Below are positions 21,033 through 28,502 of a stretch of DNA of 29,707 nucleotides, piece by piece. The notes below the pieces were generated by a model that worked only from the letters and a program-made list of their open reading frames with translations, was not told the origin of the DNA and ran no database searches. A program made the position numbers and the translations under genes. Every line of letters starts with the position of its first letter. Within the stretch, counting starts at the first letter, position 1. Source of the DNA: a virus; IMG/VR virus record IMGVR_UViG_3300045738_000428, positions 1-29,707 of that record. The stretch is one strand, 5' to 3'.

Positions 21033-21947
21033 TTAGTCTCCTCCTCCCTCTCCTCCCTCACCACCTAAATTTACCCCTGTTCTAATCTCAGTAAATTCTA
21101 CTGTAATTACCCATTCTATTATGCAGTTAGTTTCTCCCCTTACATTCATTTGAAAATCTGTACCTGAAAAAGCCCCTGTAGGCCTCCAGTCTGTTACAAC
21201 ACCACTACTAGCAATACTCCTCCTAGACTGGGCTACACTAAGGGTACCATCTTTGTTTATTACTACCCCTCTTTGCATCCAGGATGCAAAATCTCCTACA
21301 GCCCCCTCCTCATTCTCTCCCCCTACTCTTACAGCTAAACAATGAGCATTAAAGTACATGGCTGTATCAGTAGGTACAGGAAATTTAGTAGCCCTGGTAT
21401 TATCATTATTCAGATAGGAGGTTACTGTACTACCTGCAGTAGTTTGTACTCCAAATAGCACTCTAGTATATTGCCTCTCCCCTTGTATATCTTTTGTTTC
21501 TACTCTAGTAGTAGTATTATATACTAGATGATTACCCCCTTGTACCAGAGCATTATCTACAGTAGCCTCAGATAGAGTACCTATAGCTACACTATTTTTT
21601 AGATTAGATAGTATAGAATTTTCTCTACCAGATAATAAATTATTTGTATTACTTTCTCCTAAGGAATTTAGGGTACCATTTATAGTATTATTTACACATC
21701 TATCTAAGTAGTGGTTTGCCCCTCCATTTACTGAATTAAGGGTATTATATTTTGGCACAGAGGGCTGAAATTTTACATGGCATCTACTATCTGTTATATT
21801 CCATCTAAACCCATAAATCTCACATTGAGCTTTAGTAGGGAGAACATCTACTAGTACCCCCTCCTCATTAAATTGCTCATAGATAACCTCTTTAGTATTA
21901 CTATCTATCTCTTTTGGTTTTACTGATTGCCCTAGCTTAAAATCCAT
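21033..21947 (-). CDS. Tail fibre / adhesin-like protein
   Basis: A 304-aa protein. Residues ~70-140 show repeated short units (NTINGTLNSLGESNTNNLLS, GRENSILSNLKNSVAIGT) resembling the head repeats of trimeric adhesins, suggesting a trimeric beta-roll fibre. Then come beta-rich domains (VLFGVQTTAGSTVTSYL, DWRPTGAFSGTDFQMNVRGE) and a Gly/Glu tail (GGEGGEGGGD). It follows the tail-tip gene with a one-base overlap, as receptor-binding fibres often do. One frame away at the 3' end lies a protein-like extension (see findings). Confidence 0.6.
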   Translation of the reverse strand: MDFKLGQSVKPKEIDSNTKEVIYEQFNEEGVLVDVLPTKAQCEIYGFRWNITDSRCHVKFQPSVPKYNTLNSVNGGANHYLDRCVNNTINGTLNSLGESNTNNLLSGRENSILSNLKNSVAIGTLSEATVDNALVQGGNHLVYNTTTRVETKDIQGERQYTRVLFGVQTTAGSTVTSYLNNDNTRATKFPVPTDTAMYFNAHCLAVRVGGENEEGAVGDFASWMQRGVVINKDGTLSVAQSRRSIASSGVVTDWRPTGAFSGTDFQMNVRGETNCIIEWVITVEFTEIRTGVNLGGEGGEGGGD

Positions 21948-24151
21948 TATAAATCTTTTATTGTTACTAGCTCTATAGTACTTATATCTCCAGCTTTATA
22001 CTCTATCTTTAGTACTCTATATATTTTATTTTTTATTCTTACCACATCATTAAATCTAAATGCTGATATATCTGCTGATAATAATTTTATTTTCATAGTT
22101 ACTATCCTGGTATTTTTACTATACAGCTCATCTATATATTTACTCCAGTACAGATTATATAGCGTATTTATTATAGTAGTATAGCTAGAGGTATCATGGT
22201 TATACTGCATCATACCAAAATCATTACTCTCAGATGTAGCTACTACTGGGTAATCCTCTACTGGAGAGAATAATGGGCACGAATATTGATGTGAGGTTAA
22301 TCCTGCTGGGAGGCCACCACTATAATTCCAAAATCCAAAAGAGCTACCAGCCCATATACTTTCATAGGCTATATTCCAGTTAGCAGGGGTAGGGCCCCCA
22401 GGGTAAGGAAAAATAACTACTCCGTTATCAAATAGGCACCTCATTCCGTTATCCCATTTTTCATTTAGCCCCTCATCCTGTATAATAGGGCAGCGTAAAT
22501 GACTATCAAAAGGTCTATCCATGTAGGTAGAGGATATACCATTTACCTCTATAATCTCCTCTACTACATCAAATATCTCTACATCTATATTAAATCTAGT
22601 ATGAGAAAATAACCAGCTATTAGGGGAATTTAAGTTTTTAGTAATATAATCGCTTTCATCCTCTTTTTTTTGGAATATTAACCTCCTAGCTAGACCATCA
22701 ATAGGGGTAAGTCTTTTCTCCTCCTCATCTGCTTTAGAGGTCCAATCTAGAATATTACCAGTATCTACCCAGTCTTTCCAGGGCTCAATAATTATATTAT
22801 TTTCGTTATCCTCATCCTGTAAGAATAGGAGGTTGTATTTTGTAATAAAAGATTTTACAAAATCCCATTGACTTATATCTCCTCTAGCCCCAGCTAGTAC
22901 TCTATTTAGTTTTGTATGCCCCGTTCCTGTATTACCTGAATAAGACCTATACTCTGTATGGCTACCAGGTAGTAGCTGTACTGTACCACTAGTACATCTA
23001 ATTTTTACACTCATGGTATCTCCTGGAGCACAGTACAGGAGGCCAGGATTAGGTATATTTACCTGCTGCCCATTAGTTACAGTAGCATAGTATGTACTTT
23101 GTGTTACCCCGTTGTGTTTGGTCCTTATTGAAATATCCTGTGAGCCAGAACACGAAAAAATTACAAACCCAGCAAAACTAAAATAATAAGTTCCAGGAGA
23201 TACTAAATTATCATAGGTACCAGTATCTACATAAAGCTCCCCATCTATGCCTACTGTAGCTGAGGCTGCTGTATAATCTATTGTATCCATAGTATTCCCA
23301 AAAGTTTGTGCTAGATTAGGCTCATCTGAAAAGATAGAAAAATTAGTAGAGCCATGTGCATCATTAAAATCTACATATTGTTTAGTAAATGTAGATGAAT
23401 TCAAAAAAGTAGATGTAAATGAATACCCAGCCTCAGAAAATATCCTCATGAATAAGTAATAGGCTTGTACCCAGGGCCTAAAAAAATCATTAAAACTAGT
23501 AGCTCCTGTATTTGCACTAAGAGTAGGGGCTGTACCCCCTACCTGATGTACATACTCATTATTCCATAAGCACAAAGGATATTTTACTATATCTGACCTA
23601 TCAGAGCCAGGAGTACCAGCAAATGTACCAGCAGGCAGTACAGTAGATAGTAGTACCCCTAAATTACCTGGATAAGTCCAGCTATCTATTATTATCTCCT
23701 CATTATATATATGGTCTAGCTCTGATAAATCTAAATCTCTAAACGATTTATTAGAGAGTATATCTTTTATTGTAATAGATGTAGAGAAAATAGTAATTTC
23801 ATAACTGATATTTTTGCCAACATGTATTATATCATTAAGCTGTAAATAGCCATTAAATATATCTATGCTACCCTCTTTTATTTTGCATCTGGTTTTTTTA
23901 TGAGGGTTAAAATCCGTATCAGCTGTTACATCATGTATATGATTAAAAAATAAATTGTTTTTTTTAGTACCTGGTATTTCAAATGATTTACTATAAGAGC
24001 TAGATTTTTCAGCAACATTAGTATATTCATCCATGCTAAGCACTAAAGGAATAGGCTCATCTTTATACAGGTCAAGAAATTCCTCCCCTTTTAAGGGGTA
24101 GGGGCTAGTAGCTGTAAGGCTTTGAGGGTATACTATTAACTGGGTTTTCAT
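21947..24151 (-). CDS. Tail tip / baseplate-like protein
   Basis: A 734-aa protein. The N-terminal ~180 residues (PLVLSMDEYTNVAEKSSSYS, KSFEIPGTKKNNLFFNHIHD, SIDIFNGYLQLNDI) are a recurrent start of large Bacteroidota phage tail proteins, comparable to hub or distal-tail proteins. The middle holds beta-sandwich-like sequence (VSPGTYYFSFAGFVIFSCSG), and the C-terminus (KIKLLSADISAFRFNDVVRI, KNKIYRVLKIEYKAGDIST) returns to a hub-like domain. It overlaps neighbours by 4 and 1 bases. Baseplate role is inferred from position and pattern. Confidence 0.6.
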   Translation of the reverse strand: MKTQLIVYPQSLTATSPYPLKGEEFLDLYKDEPIPLVLSMDEYTNVAEKSSSYSKSFEIPGTKKNNLFFNHIHDVTADTDFNPHKKTRCKIKEGSIDIFNGYLQLNDIIHVGKNISYEITIFSTSITIKDILSNKSFRDLDLSELDHIYNEEIIIDSWTYPGNLGVLLSTVLPAGTFAGTPGSDRSDIVKYPLCLWNNEYVHQVGGTAPTLSANTGATSFNDFFRPWVQAYYLFMRIFSEAGYSFTSTFLNSSTFTKQYVDFNDAHGSTNFSIFSDEPNLAQTFGNTMDTIDYTAASATVGIDGELYVDTGTYDNLVSPGTYYFSFAGFVIFSCSGSQDISIRTKHNGVTQSTYYATVTNGQQVNIPNPGLLYCAPGDTMSVKIRCTSGTVQLLPGSHTEYRSYSGNTGTGHTKLNRVLAGARGDISQWDFVKSFITKYNLLFLQDEDNENNIIIEPWKDWVDTGNILDWTSKADEEEKRLTPIDGLARRLIFQKKEDESDYITKNLNSPNSWLFSHTRFNIDVEIFDVVEEIIEVNGISSTYMDRPFDSHLRCPIIQDEGLNEKWDNGMRCLFDNGVVIFPYPGGPTPANWNIAYESIWAGSSFGFWNYSGGLPAGLTSHQYSCPLFSPVEDYPVVATSESNDFGMMQYNHDTSSYTTIINTLYNLYWSKYIDELYSKNTRIVTMKIKLLSADISAFRFNDVVRIKNKIYRVLKIEYKAGDISTIELVTIKDL

Positions 24152-25620
24152 CCCTGCTGAGTATTTATATTATAACCTACCTGTATTTCTATTTCGTATT
24201 GAGCCACTTTATCATTAGCCTTAGTATATTTTTCATATTTATCAGATTTTACTATTACAGGGGTTGTATACCTACCTACATCTGGCTGGCTACCATCAGT
24301 AGTCTCAAAGCTCTCTAAAATGTACACCTCTGGGGATATAAAAAGCTGCTCTAACCAAGTAGCCTCCTCATCTGTTCGTACCCAATCAGAATTAGCCCTA
24401 ATAGTTTCTGTAGCTGTACTATTTAATACTGACTTACCCCTACTAAATCCTGCTCTTATGTATCTAGAGCCCCCCCACTCCCCTCTTACTGAGTTATATT
24501 CTGTTCTATCTATATCTATCTCTCTATATGATTTTTTTGTAAAATTATAATAATCCCAGGCACCCCACCTATTGAGCCAGGTAAGCCTTATAGTATCAAA
24601 TCCTTTACAATCATCCTCCTGCTTATTAAATATATATCCTTTACTAACATAGGTATGGTCAGCTCCATTCCCATAAGCATATACTACATAATGAGTAGTG
24701 GTGGGCCATTGAGCACTAAAAAAAGCATTATTTATTAAATTACCAGGGCCACATCCTAAAAATTGTACATGTTTTACAGCATCAGTAAGGCTAGTATCTA
24801 GAGAGCCATCATAGCCTCCATTTGCTGCAGTAGCATCTATATAAAATCCAGAGGCTACAGGGTACATCATTACTAAAGCCCTCTCCCAAACATTATTACC
24901 TGCATCAGTACCTCCTGCTAAAAAGCCTAGAGTATGATAATCTCCATCTCTTACAAATTGCCCTATTTTCATCTGCTCCTCCCAGTCGCTAGGGGTACCA
25001 GTAGGGGCATCTGTAAGGAGCTGGGCTACATTCTGATTTAATATCATAGGCCCAAATGGTCTATACTTATCTTTAGTATTAGTAGCTTGAAGCTCTAAGC
25101 CCCACTTTCCACCTGAAAAATTTTGTACATTTTCCCCTATTACAGCATTCCAAAACGCATAATCCCTATCCCCAATTTTATTAGGATATATGCCAATCTC
25201 AGAGGTGGGGAGGCTGCTGTACTCCTCTCCAAATTGAATATCCACCCTCTTTATTGTATTAGTAGATAGGCTCCATTTATCTATTACATGTATAGGGGTA
25301 GCATTCCCATATAAAAAAGAGGGGGCCGTACCCTTAAATTCTGGGGTTATAGTAAAATCACTAGAGCATAAATTATCAGAGGATACATGTTGAGTTAATA
25401 TCTCATGTAGGTTTACTATCCCCCTACCTAGCTCATTAGGAGAAAATTTTAATCTTATAGTATATGTAGCTGGAGGGGTTGAACCACTATAAATATATAA
25501 ATCAGCAATAAATTTGAATTTATAATTACCTGCTAAATTAGTAGATGATAAAGTCCACACCCAGTCCTGGCCTGCTGGCCCAAATTTTGAATAAGGTTTT
25601 TGTACTATTGTTATTGCCAT
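24148..25620 (-). CDS. Large tail-associated structural protein
   Basis: A 490-aa protein beginning MAITIVQKPYSKFGPAGQDW, with Ig-like beta segments (NYKFKFIADLYIYSG, TIRLKFSPNELGRGIVNLHE) and a C-terminal part (DTIRLTWLNRWGAWDYYNFT, KKSYREIDIDRTEYN). Similar proteins stand in front of tail-tip genes in Bacteroidota phages, but no precise function is established. It overlaps the tail-tip gene by 4 bases. Confidence 0.6.
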   Translation of the reverse strand: MAITIVQKPYSKFGPAGQDWVWTLSSTNLAGNYKFKFIADLYIYSGSTPPATYTIRLKFSPNELGRGIVNLHEILTQHVSSDNLCSSDFTITPEFKGTAPSFLYGNATPIHVIDKWSLSTNTIKRVDIQFGEEYSSLPTSEIGIYPNKIGDRDYAFWNAVIGENVQNFSGGKWGLELQATNTKDKYRPFGPMILNQNVAQLLTDAPTGTPSDWEEQMKIGQFVRDGDYHTLGFLAGGTDAGNNVWERALVMMYPVASGFYIDATAANGGYDGSLDTSLTDAVKHVQFLGCGPGNLINNAFFSAQWPTTTHYVVYAYGNGADHTYVSKGYIFNKQEDDCKGFDTIRLTWLNRWGAWDYYNFTKKSYREIDIDRTEYNSVRGEWGGSRYIRAGFSRGKSVLNSTATETIRANSDWVRTDEEATWLEQLFISPEVYILESFETTDGSQPDVGRYTTPVIVKSDKYEKYTKANDKVAQYEIEIQVGYNINTQQG

Positions 25621-25629
25621 ATTGTATTA

Positions 25630-26181
25630 TTATTTTAATGCTCCTCCTGTAGCCCTTAAAAATTTAGCTACATCTGAGGCGTATGCTTTTATTACCTCTT
25701 TAGGTAATCTTTTCCAATGCATAGTAAAGGCATCTCTCCAGTACCATCTAGGAGGTATTCCCTTTTCACTTATAGCCTTACCTATTAGATAAGCTGCACT
25801 ATTTATATTGCTCTCATTTTTAGTAATAAATTTACCAGTAGATAAATCTCTCAATTTTAAGGGTTTTATTCTTATCCAATTTCTTAATACAGAGGGTGGG
25901 GGAGCCTTTTTACCAGCCTTTCTCCCATATTCCACATATTTATGATGTTTAGCCGACTTAGTACCGAAAAGGAGCTCCACAGCCCCAGAGGGGTACACCT
26001 TTAGAGAATATCCTAAGCTATCTGATAGCTTTTTCTCTCTAGTATTAGATGGTCCTCTACTGAATTTTTTGCCTGGTTTACCTTTTCTATTAGCTAAATT
26101 CCATTTAGCTCTATCTATTACTTTTTTAGCAAACCTATGTAGGGCCCTCTCAGTCTGTTTTAATTGAATAGCCTTAAACAT
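25630..26181 (-). CDS. HK97 gp10-like head-tail joining protein
   Basis: A 183-aa basic protein with the gp10-type pattern: an N-terminal helix rich in Lys/Arg (ALHRFAKKVIDRAKWNLANR), LSDSLGYSLKVYPSGAVELL, a FGTKSAKHHKYVEYGRKAGK motif and a C-terminal helix (WYWRDAFTMHWKRLPKEVIK). The family takes part in tail completion and joining head to tail. Insertion around residues 100-135 makes it a bit longer than usual. Confidence 0.7.
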   Translation of the reverse strand: MFKAIQLKQTERALHRFAKKVIDRAKWNLANRKGKPGKKFSRGPSNTREKKLSDSLGYSLKVYPSGAVELLFGTKSAKHHKYVEYGRKAGKKAPPPSVLRNWIRIKPLKLRDLSTGKFITKNESNINSAAYLIGKAISEKGIPPRWYWRDAFTMHWKRLPKEVIKAYASDVAKFLRATGGALK

Positions 26182-26187
26182 AGCTTA

Positions 26188-26652
26188 CTAAACAGCAGCT
26201 ATAAATACCTCTAATCTAACATCTGCAGCCTCTATAGGTCTGGCCTGTATTTTATTAAGGTCTATCAAGGCCCCAAAAGAGGGTACACCATCGGCCTCCG
26301 TATCCATACACTCCTCTGCTGAAAATAATAGGTAGCTCTCTCCTGCCTTTACCGACATAGTACAATTTCTGTATTCCTCAACCCCATCGAAAAGGATAAA
26401 TGCTAGCTCTACTGAATTTGTACTATCTAGATTAGTAACACGAATATATTTAGTTTGTCCTAAATTGAAAGTACCATTACCAGCGTACTCAGTTTCTCCA
26501 AAATTACAGATAGTAGTAATCTGCCCATTAGTACACTTTACTGTACGCTTATATACATCTACTATATCTGTAATTGTTTTGGCGTTTGTAGAGCCTACAG
26601 CTACTGAGTTTATTGTTAAATCTTCTGTAATTGTAATTGTTAAATCTGCCAT
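26188..26652 (-). CDS. Small beta-rich virion protein
   Basis: A 154-aa beta-sandwich-like protein (MADLTITITEDLTINSVAVG, TDIVDVYKRTVKCTNGQITT, TKYIRVTNLDSTNSVELAFI, AGESYLLFSAEECMDTEADG). The size and pattern suit a minor virion or tail tube-like protein in Bacteroidota phages. It is preceded by a 123-base gap without a gene, so it may have its own 5' control, but no convincing promoter was seen there. Confidence 0.55.
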   Translation of the reverse strand: MADLTITITEDLTINSVAVGSTNAKTITDIVDVYKRTVKCTNGQITTICNFGETEYAGNGTFNLGQTKYIRVTNLDSTNSVELAFILFDGVEEYRNCTMSVKAGESYLLFSAEECMDTEADGVPSFGALIDLNKIQARPIEAADVRLEVFIAAV

Positions 26653-26775
26653 TTTTCTAAAATTTATTTAGTATCATTATTGTAATATCACTTTTTTTAT
26701 ATTTTTGTTTTACCTTTTCATTCCCCTATATCTAGTAGCTTGTTCTACTTTTTTACCTATTTTGTTTTACCTCTA

Positions 26776-27345
26776 TTAACCATCATCACAATCAGCCTCT
26801 CCCTGTATTACCTGAGCTGTTACATTTCCATTATCCTCAACCTCCCCTACTACTACTGTAGAGCCATCCCAGGAACATACACTATAATCAAAAACCATTG
26901 TAATAGAAAATTGCATATTCCAGCCTGCTACATTATCATCAAATTTTTCTGTAAAAGGCTCTAATGTAAAGGTCTCACTAATTTCATTAGTATAATCATA
27001 ATGAAAGTTTGTAGTAGGATAATTTAGCAATCCTCGCCCCCCTCTTTTTAACCAGGCTACTATATCTAATAGTATACCAGATGTAGAGGATAATACATTA
27101 TGCTCATTAGTTTCTCCTGGCTCTACTAGGTCCATACAGATAAGATTAAAATTATATTTTACTTGCTTATCTAGGGCCTCCATAGATGTAGGTACTACCA
27201 TACATAAAGGATATACTAATTTACCTGCTGTAGAAATTTCCCAAGCATCTCCAGTTTCAGCCATATTTACCTGGGGGTGGTCTCTACATATACATAGTAG
27301 GGTATCTACTACATTCTTAAAAGTTTTTATTTTATTACTGCCCAT
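26776..27345 (-). CDS. Tail completion-like protein
   Basis: A 189-aa protein (TFKNVVDTLLCICRDHPQVN, LVYPLCMVVPTSMEALDKQV, NFNLICMDLVEPGETNEHNV, DNVAGWNMQFSITMVFDYSV). The alternation of helix and strands and the late FxxxxAGWNMxF motif resemble tail terminator/completion proteins of phages with contractile or flexible tails. It begins one base into the tail chaperone stop (TAATG), matching the usual neighbourhood. Family call is tentative. Confidence 0.5.
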   Translation of the reverse strand: MGSNKIKTFKNVVDTLLCICRDHPQVNMAETGDAWEISTAGKLVYPLCMVVPTSMEALDKQVKYNFNLICMDLVEPGETNEHNVLSSTSGILLDIVAWLKRGGRGLLNYPTTNFHYDYTNEISETFTLEPFTEKFDDNVAGWNMQFSITMVFDYSVCSWDGSTVVVGEVEDNGNVTAQVIQGEADCDDG

Positions 27346-27590
27346 TATTGCCCTCTGTATTTATTTAATCTTTCCTGCTCTTTATTTACCTCAGAATTTA
27401 GAGATAACCAATTTAAGCATTCATTTACTGGCCTCTTAATTATTTTATCTACATTTAGTATATTGTCTTTTGCCATATTATATATTACTAAAAACCATCC
27501 ATATTTTTCTGCTAGTGTATTTTTAGAATTTAGCTCCTCTCTATCTGTACCATAGAGCTCCTTTTCTTTTGCTGTTTCTCCAAATAGCAT
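27345..27590 (-). CDS. Tail assembly chaperone, downstream frame (T part)
   Basis: The 81-aa frame from ATG 27590 contains AEKYGWFLVIYNMAKDNILN and VDKIIKRPVNECLNWLS, the sort of short helical segment encoded by the second half of tail assembly chaperones. The same frame is open 36 bases further upstream to the T9 run at 27625, so it is probably translated mainly as the end of a fusion with the 211-aa protein: 180 residues of that gene plus 93 from this frame, 273 aa in all. Confidence 0.7.
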   Translation of the reverse strand: MLFGETAKEKELYGTDREELNSKNTLAEKYGWFLVIYNMAKDNILNVDKIIKRPVNECLNWLSLNSEVNKEQERLNKYRGQ

Positions 27591-28165
27591 AGCATAGTCT
27601 CTCTGTGTTTGTTCCCTATATCGTAAAAAAAAACCAGGGCCCCGTAAGCCGTATCTATACTAAGGCTCTTACTAAAGAGCTTAGCCCTAGTACTAGCACT
27701 ATCTATATCATACTCCTCTATTATATATCTACCCTCTAATCTTTTTACTACAGGCCTATAAAGGATAGTTAGTATCTCTACTAAATTTTTATACCCCTCC
27801 TGTAGCCAGGTATCCAGGTCTACAAATTCTCCAAAAGTGAGATTTTTCATATCTGGGATAAAACCATATTCTACACCCTCTATCTCTACTACCCTAGTAA
27901 GGTCTTTGTTCGGCATATTTGCAGTTAGTAGCCCTAGTGTAGCATATACCTCTCTTAGATGGCTTACAGGAGCTTTAATAAGTTGCCTCTCCTCTACTCC
28001 AGTAAGAGCAGCTATAGTCTTTACCATTAGGGATATATCAGATAGTTTATCATCTTCTACTAGTATCATTACATCCTGGTATTGTTTAATATTAACCTCA
28101 TCCCAGCTTACAGGCAAATGATAGCTCTCAGTTTTTTTACCTACCTTTATTTCTAATCTAGTCAT
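27530..28165 (-). CDS. Tail assembly chaperone, upstream frame (G part)
   Basis: A 211-aa protein (VSWDEVNIKQYQDVMILVED, LMVKTIAALTGVEERQLIKA, NLTFGEFVDLDTWLQEG, YKNLVEILTILYRPVVKRLE) with the mostly helical make-up of tail chaperones that bind the tape measure. Near its end, GTT TTT TTT TAC provides a -1 slippery site. If no shift occurs, translation stops at 27530. The 61-base overlap with the next ATG frame is much longer than elsewhere in this genome, a further hint of frameshifting. Confidence 0.7.
   Translation of the reverse strand: MTRLEIKVGKKTESYHLPVSWDEVNIKQYQDVMILVEDDKLSDISLMVKTIAALTGVEERQLIKAPVSHLREVYATLGLLTANMPNKDLTRVVEIEGVEYGFIPDMKNLTFGEFVDLDTWLQEGYKNLVEILTILYRPVVKRLEGRYIIEEYDIDSASTRAKLFSKSLSIDTAYGALVFFYDIGNKHRETMLCYLEKQQKKRSSMVQIERS
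27626..27632 (-). promoter_or_regulatory. Probable -1 programmed frameshift site (T TTT TTT)
   Basis: In the frame of the 211-aa gene the bases read GT[T TTT TTT] TAC, an X-XXY-YYZ heptamer inside nine T (27625-27633). After a -1 slip the next codons are TTA CGA TAT AGG GAA, open into the downstream ORF. No strong downstream hairpin is obvious. A sequencing error in the T9 run is the main alternative. Confidence 0.65.
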
Positions 28166-28182
28166 TTTTAATAAATATAAAT

Positions 28183-28212
28183 TTTGTTAATTCAGTTTTT
28201 TTATTATCTTTG
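28183..28212 (+). promoter_or_regulatory. Plus-strand promoter of Bacteroidota type
   Basis: TTTG (28183-28186) and TATCTTTG (28205-28212), 18 bases apart, fit the -33 TTTG and -7 TAnnTTTG consensus very well. It is the best-formed promoter in the window and points against every protein gene. Confidence 0.65.
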
Positions 28213-28215
28213 CCC

Positions 28216-28298
28216 TGTGTATTTCATGATACATAATTTTCATTGTCGTTGTATGGGAGATTTGCTGGCCTGGGAATAGGCTGGCATCTCCTTTTTTT
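28216..28298 (+). ncRNA. Predicted plus-strand phage small RNA (~80 nt)
   Basis: Starting a few bases after the -7 box, the RNA would fold into a 5' hairpin TGTGTAT / ATACATA with loop TTCATG (28216-28235), a single-stranded centre (ATTTTCATTGTCGTTGTAT), and end at a strong intrinsic terminator (28256-28298). No open reading frame of note lies on it. Function is unknown; a regulatory, decoy or packaging RNA are all possible. It is the only plus-strand transcription unit I can support. Confidence 0.6.
28256..28298 (+). terminator. Intrinsic terminator of the plus-strand RNA
   Basis: GGAGAT pairs with ATCTCC; after a TT bulge GCTGGCCT pairs with AGGCTGGC around loop GGGAAT (two G-T pairs), and seven T follow. 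About 14 pairs and the T run make it strong and directional; the minus strand lacks a T run behind the stem. Confidence 0.85.
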
Positions 28299-28361
28299 GG
28301 TACCTTTTGAGCACGCTGCAGGCCCCTTTTTACATTTTAGGGTTATCACATAGCAAAGGGG

Positions 28362-28502
28362 TTAAAGTTGCTTAAATCGTATTTTTTTACCTTTTCTGCT
28401 GTACCTCTTTTTATTCTTATGTATCCTAGTAGAAATATGTTGAGCTGAGCCCCTCCTTACCTCTCTAGCTATCTTTTTTTTATCCTCCTTAGTAAAGCCC
28501 AT
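28362..28502 (-). CDS. Small basic protein after TerL (46 aa)
   Basis: MGFTKEDKKKIAREVRRGSA, then HISTRIHKNKKRYSRKGKKI and RFKQL. It is highly basic (about 40% Lys/Arg), and its ATG overlaps the TerL stop by one base (TAATG), so it is coupled to the terminase. The family is not recognised. A nucleic-acid-binding or packaging accessory role would fit the position. It ends in a TAA before an intergenic stretch of about 200 bases. Confidence 0.65.
   Translation of the reverse strand: MGFTKEDKKKIAREVRRGSAQHISTRIHKNKKRYSRKGKKIRFKQL

Noticed and set aside
28240-28290. Tiny minus-strand frames (15 aa and 18 aa, joined by ATGA) in the gap after the 46-aa gene
   Set aside because: They are too short and cross the terminator stem of the plus-strand RNA; the hairpin explains the sequence better.
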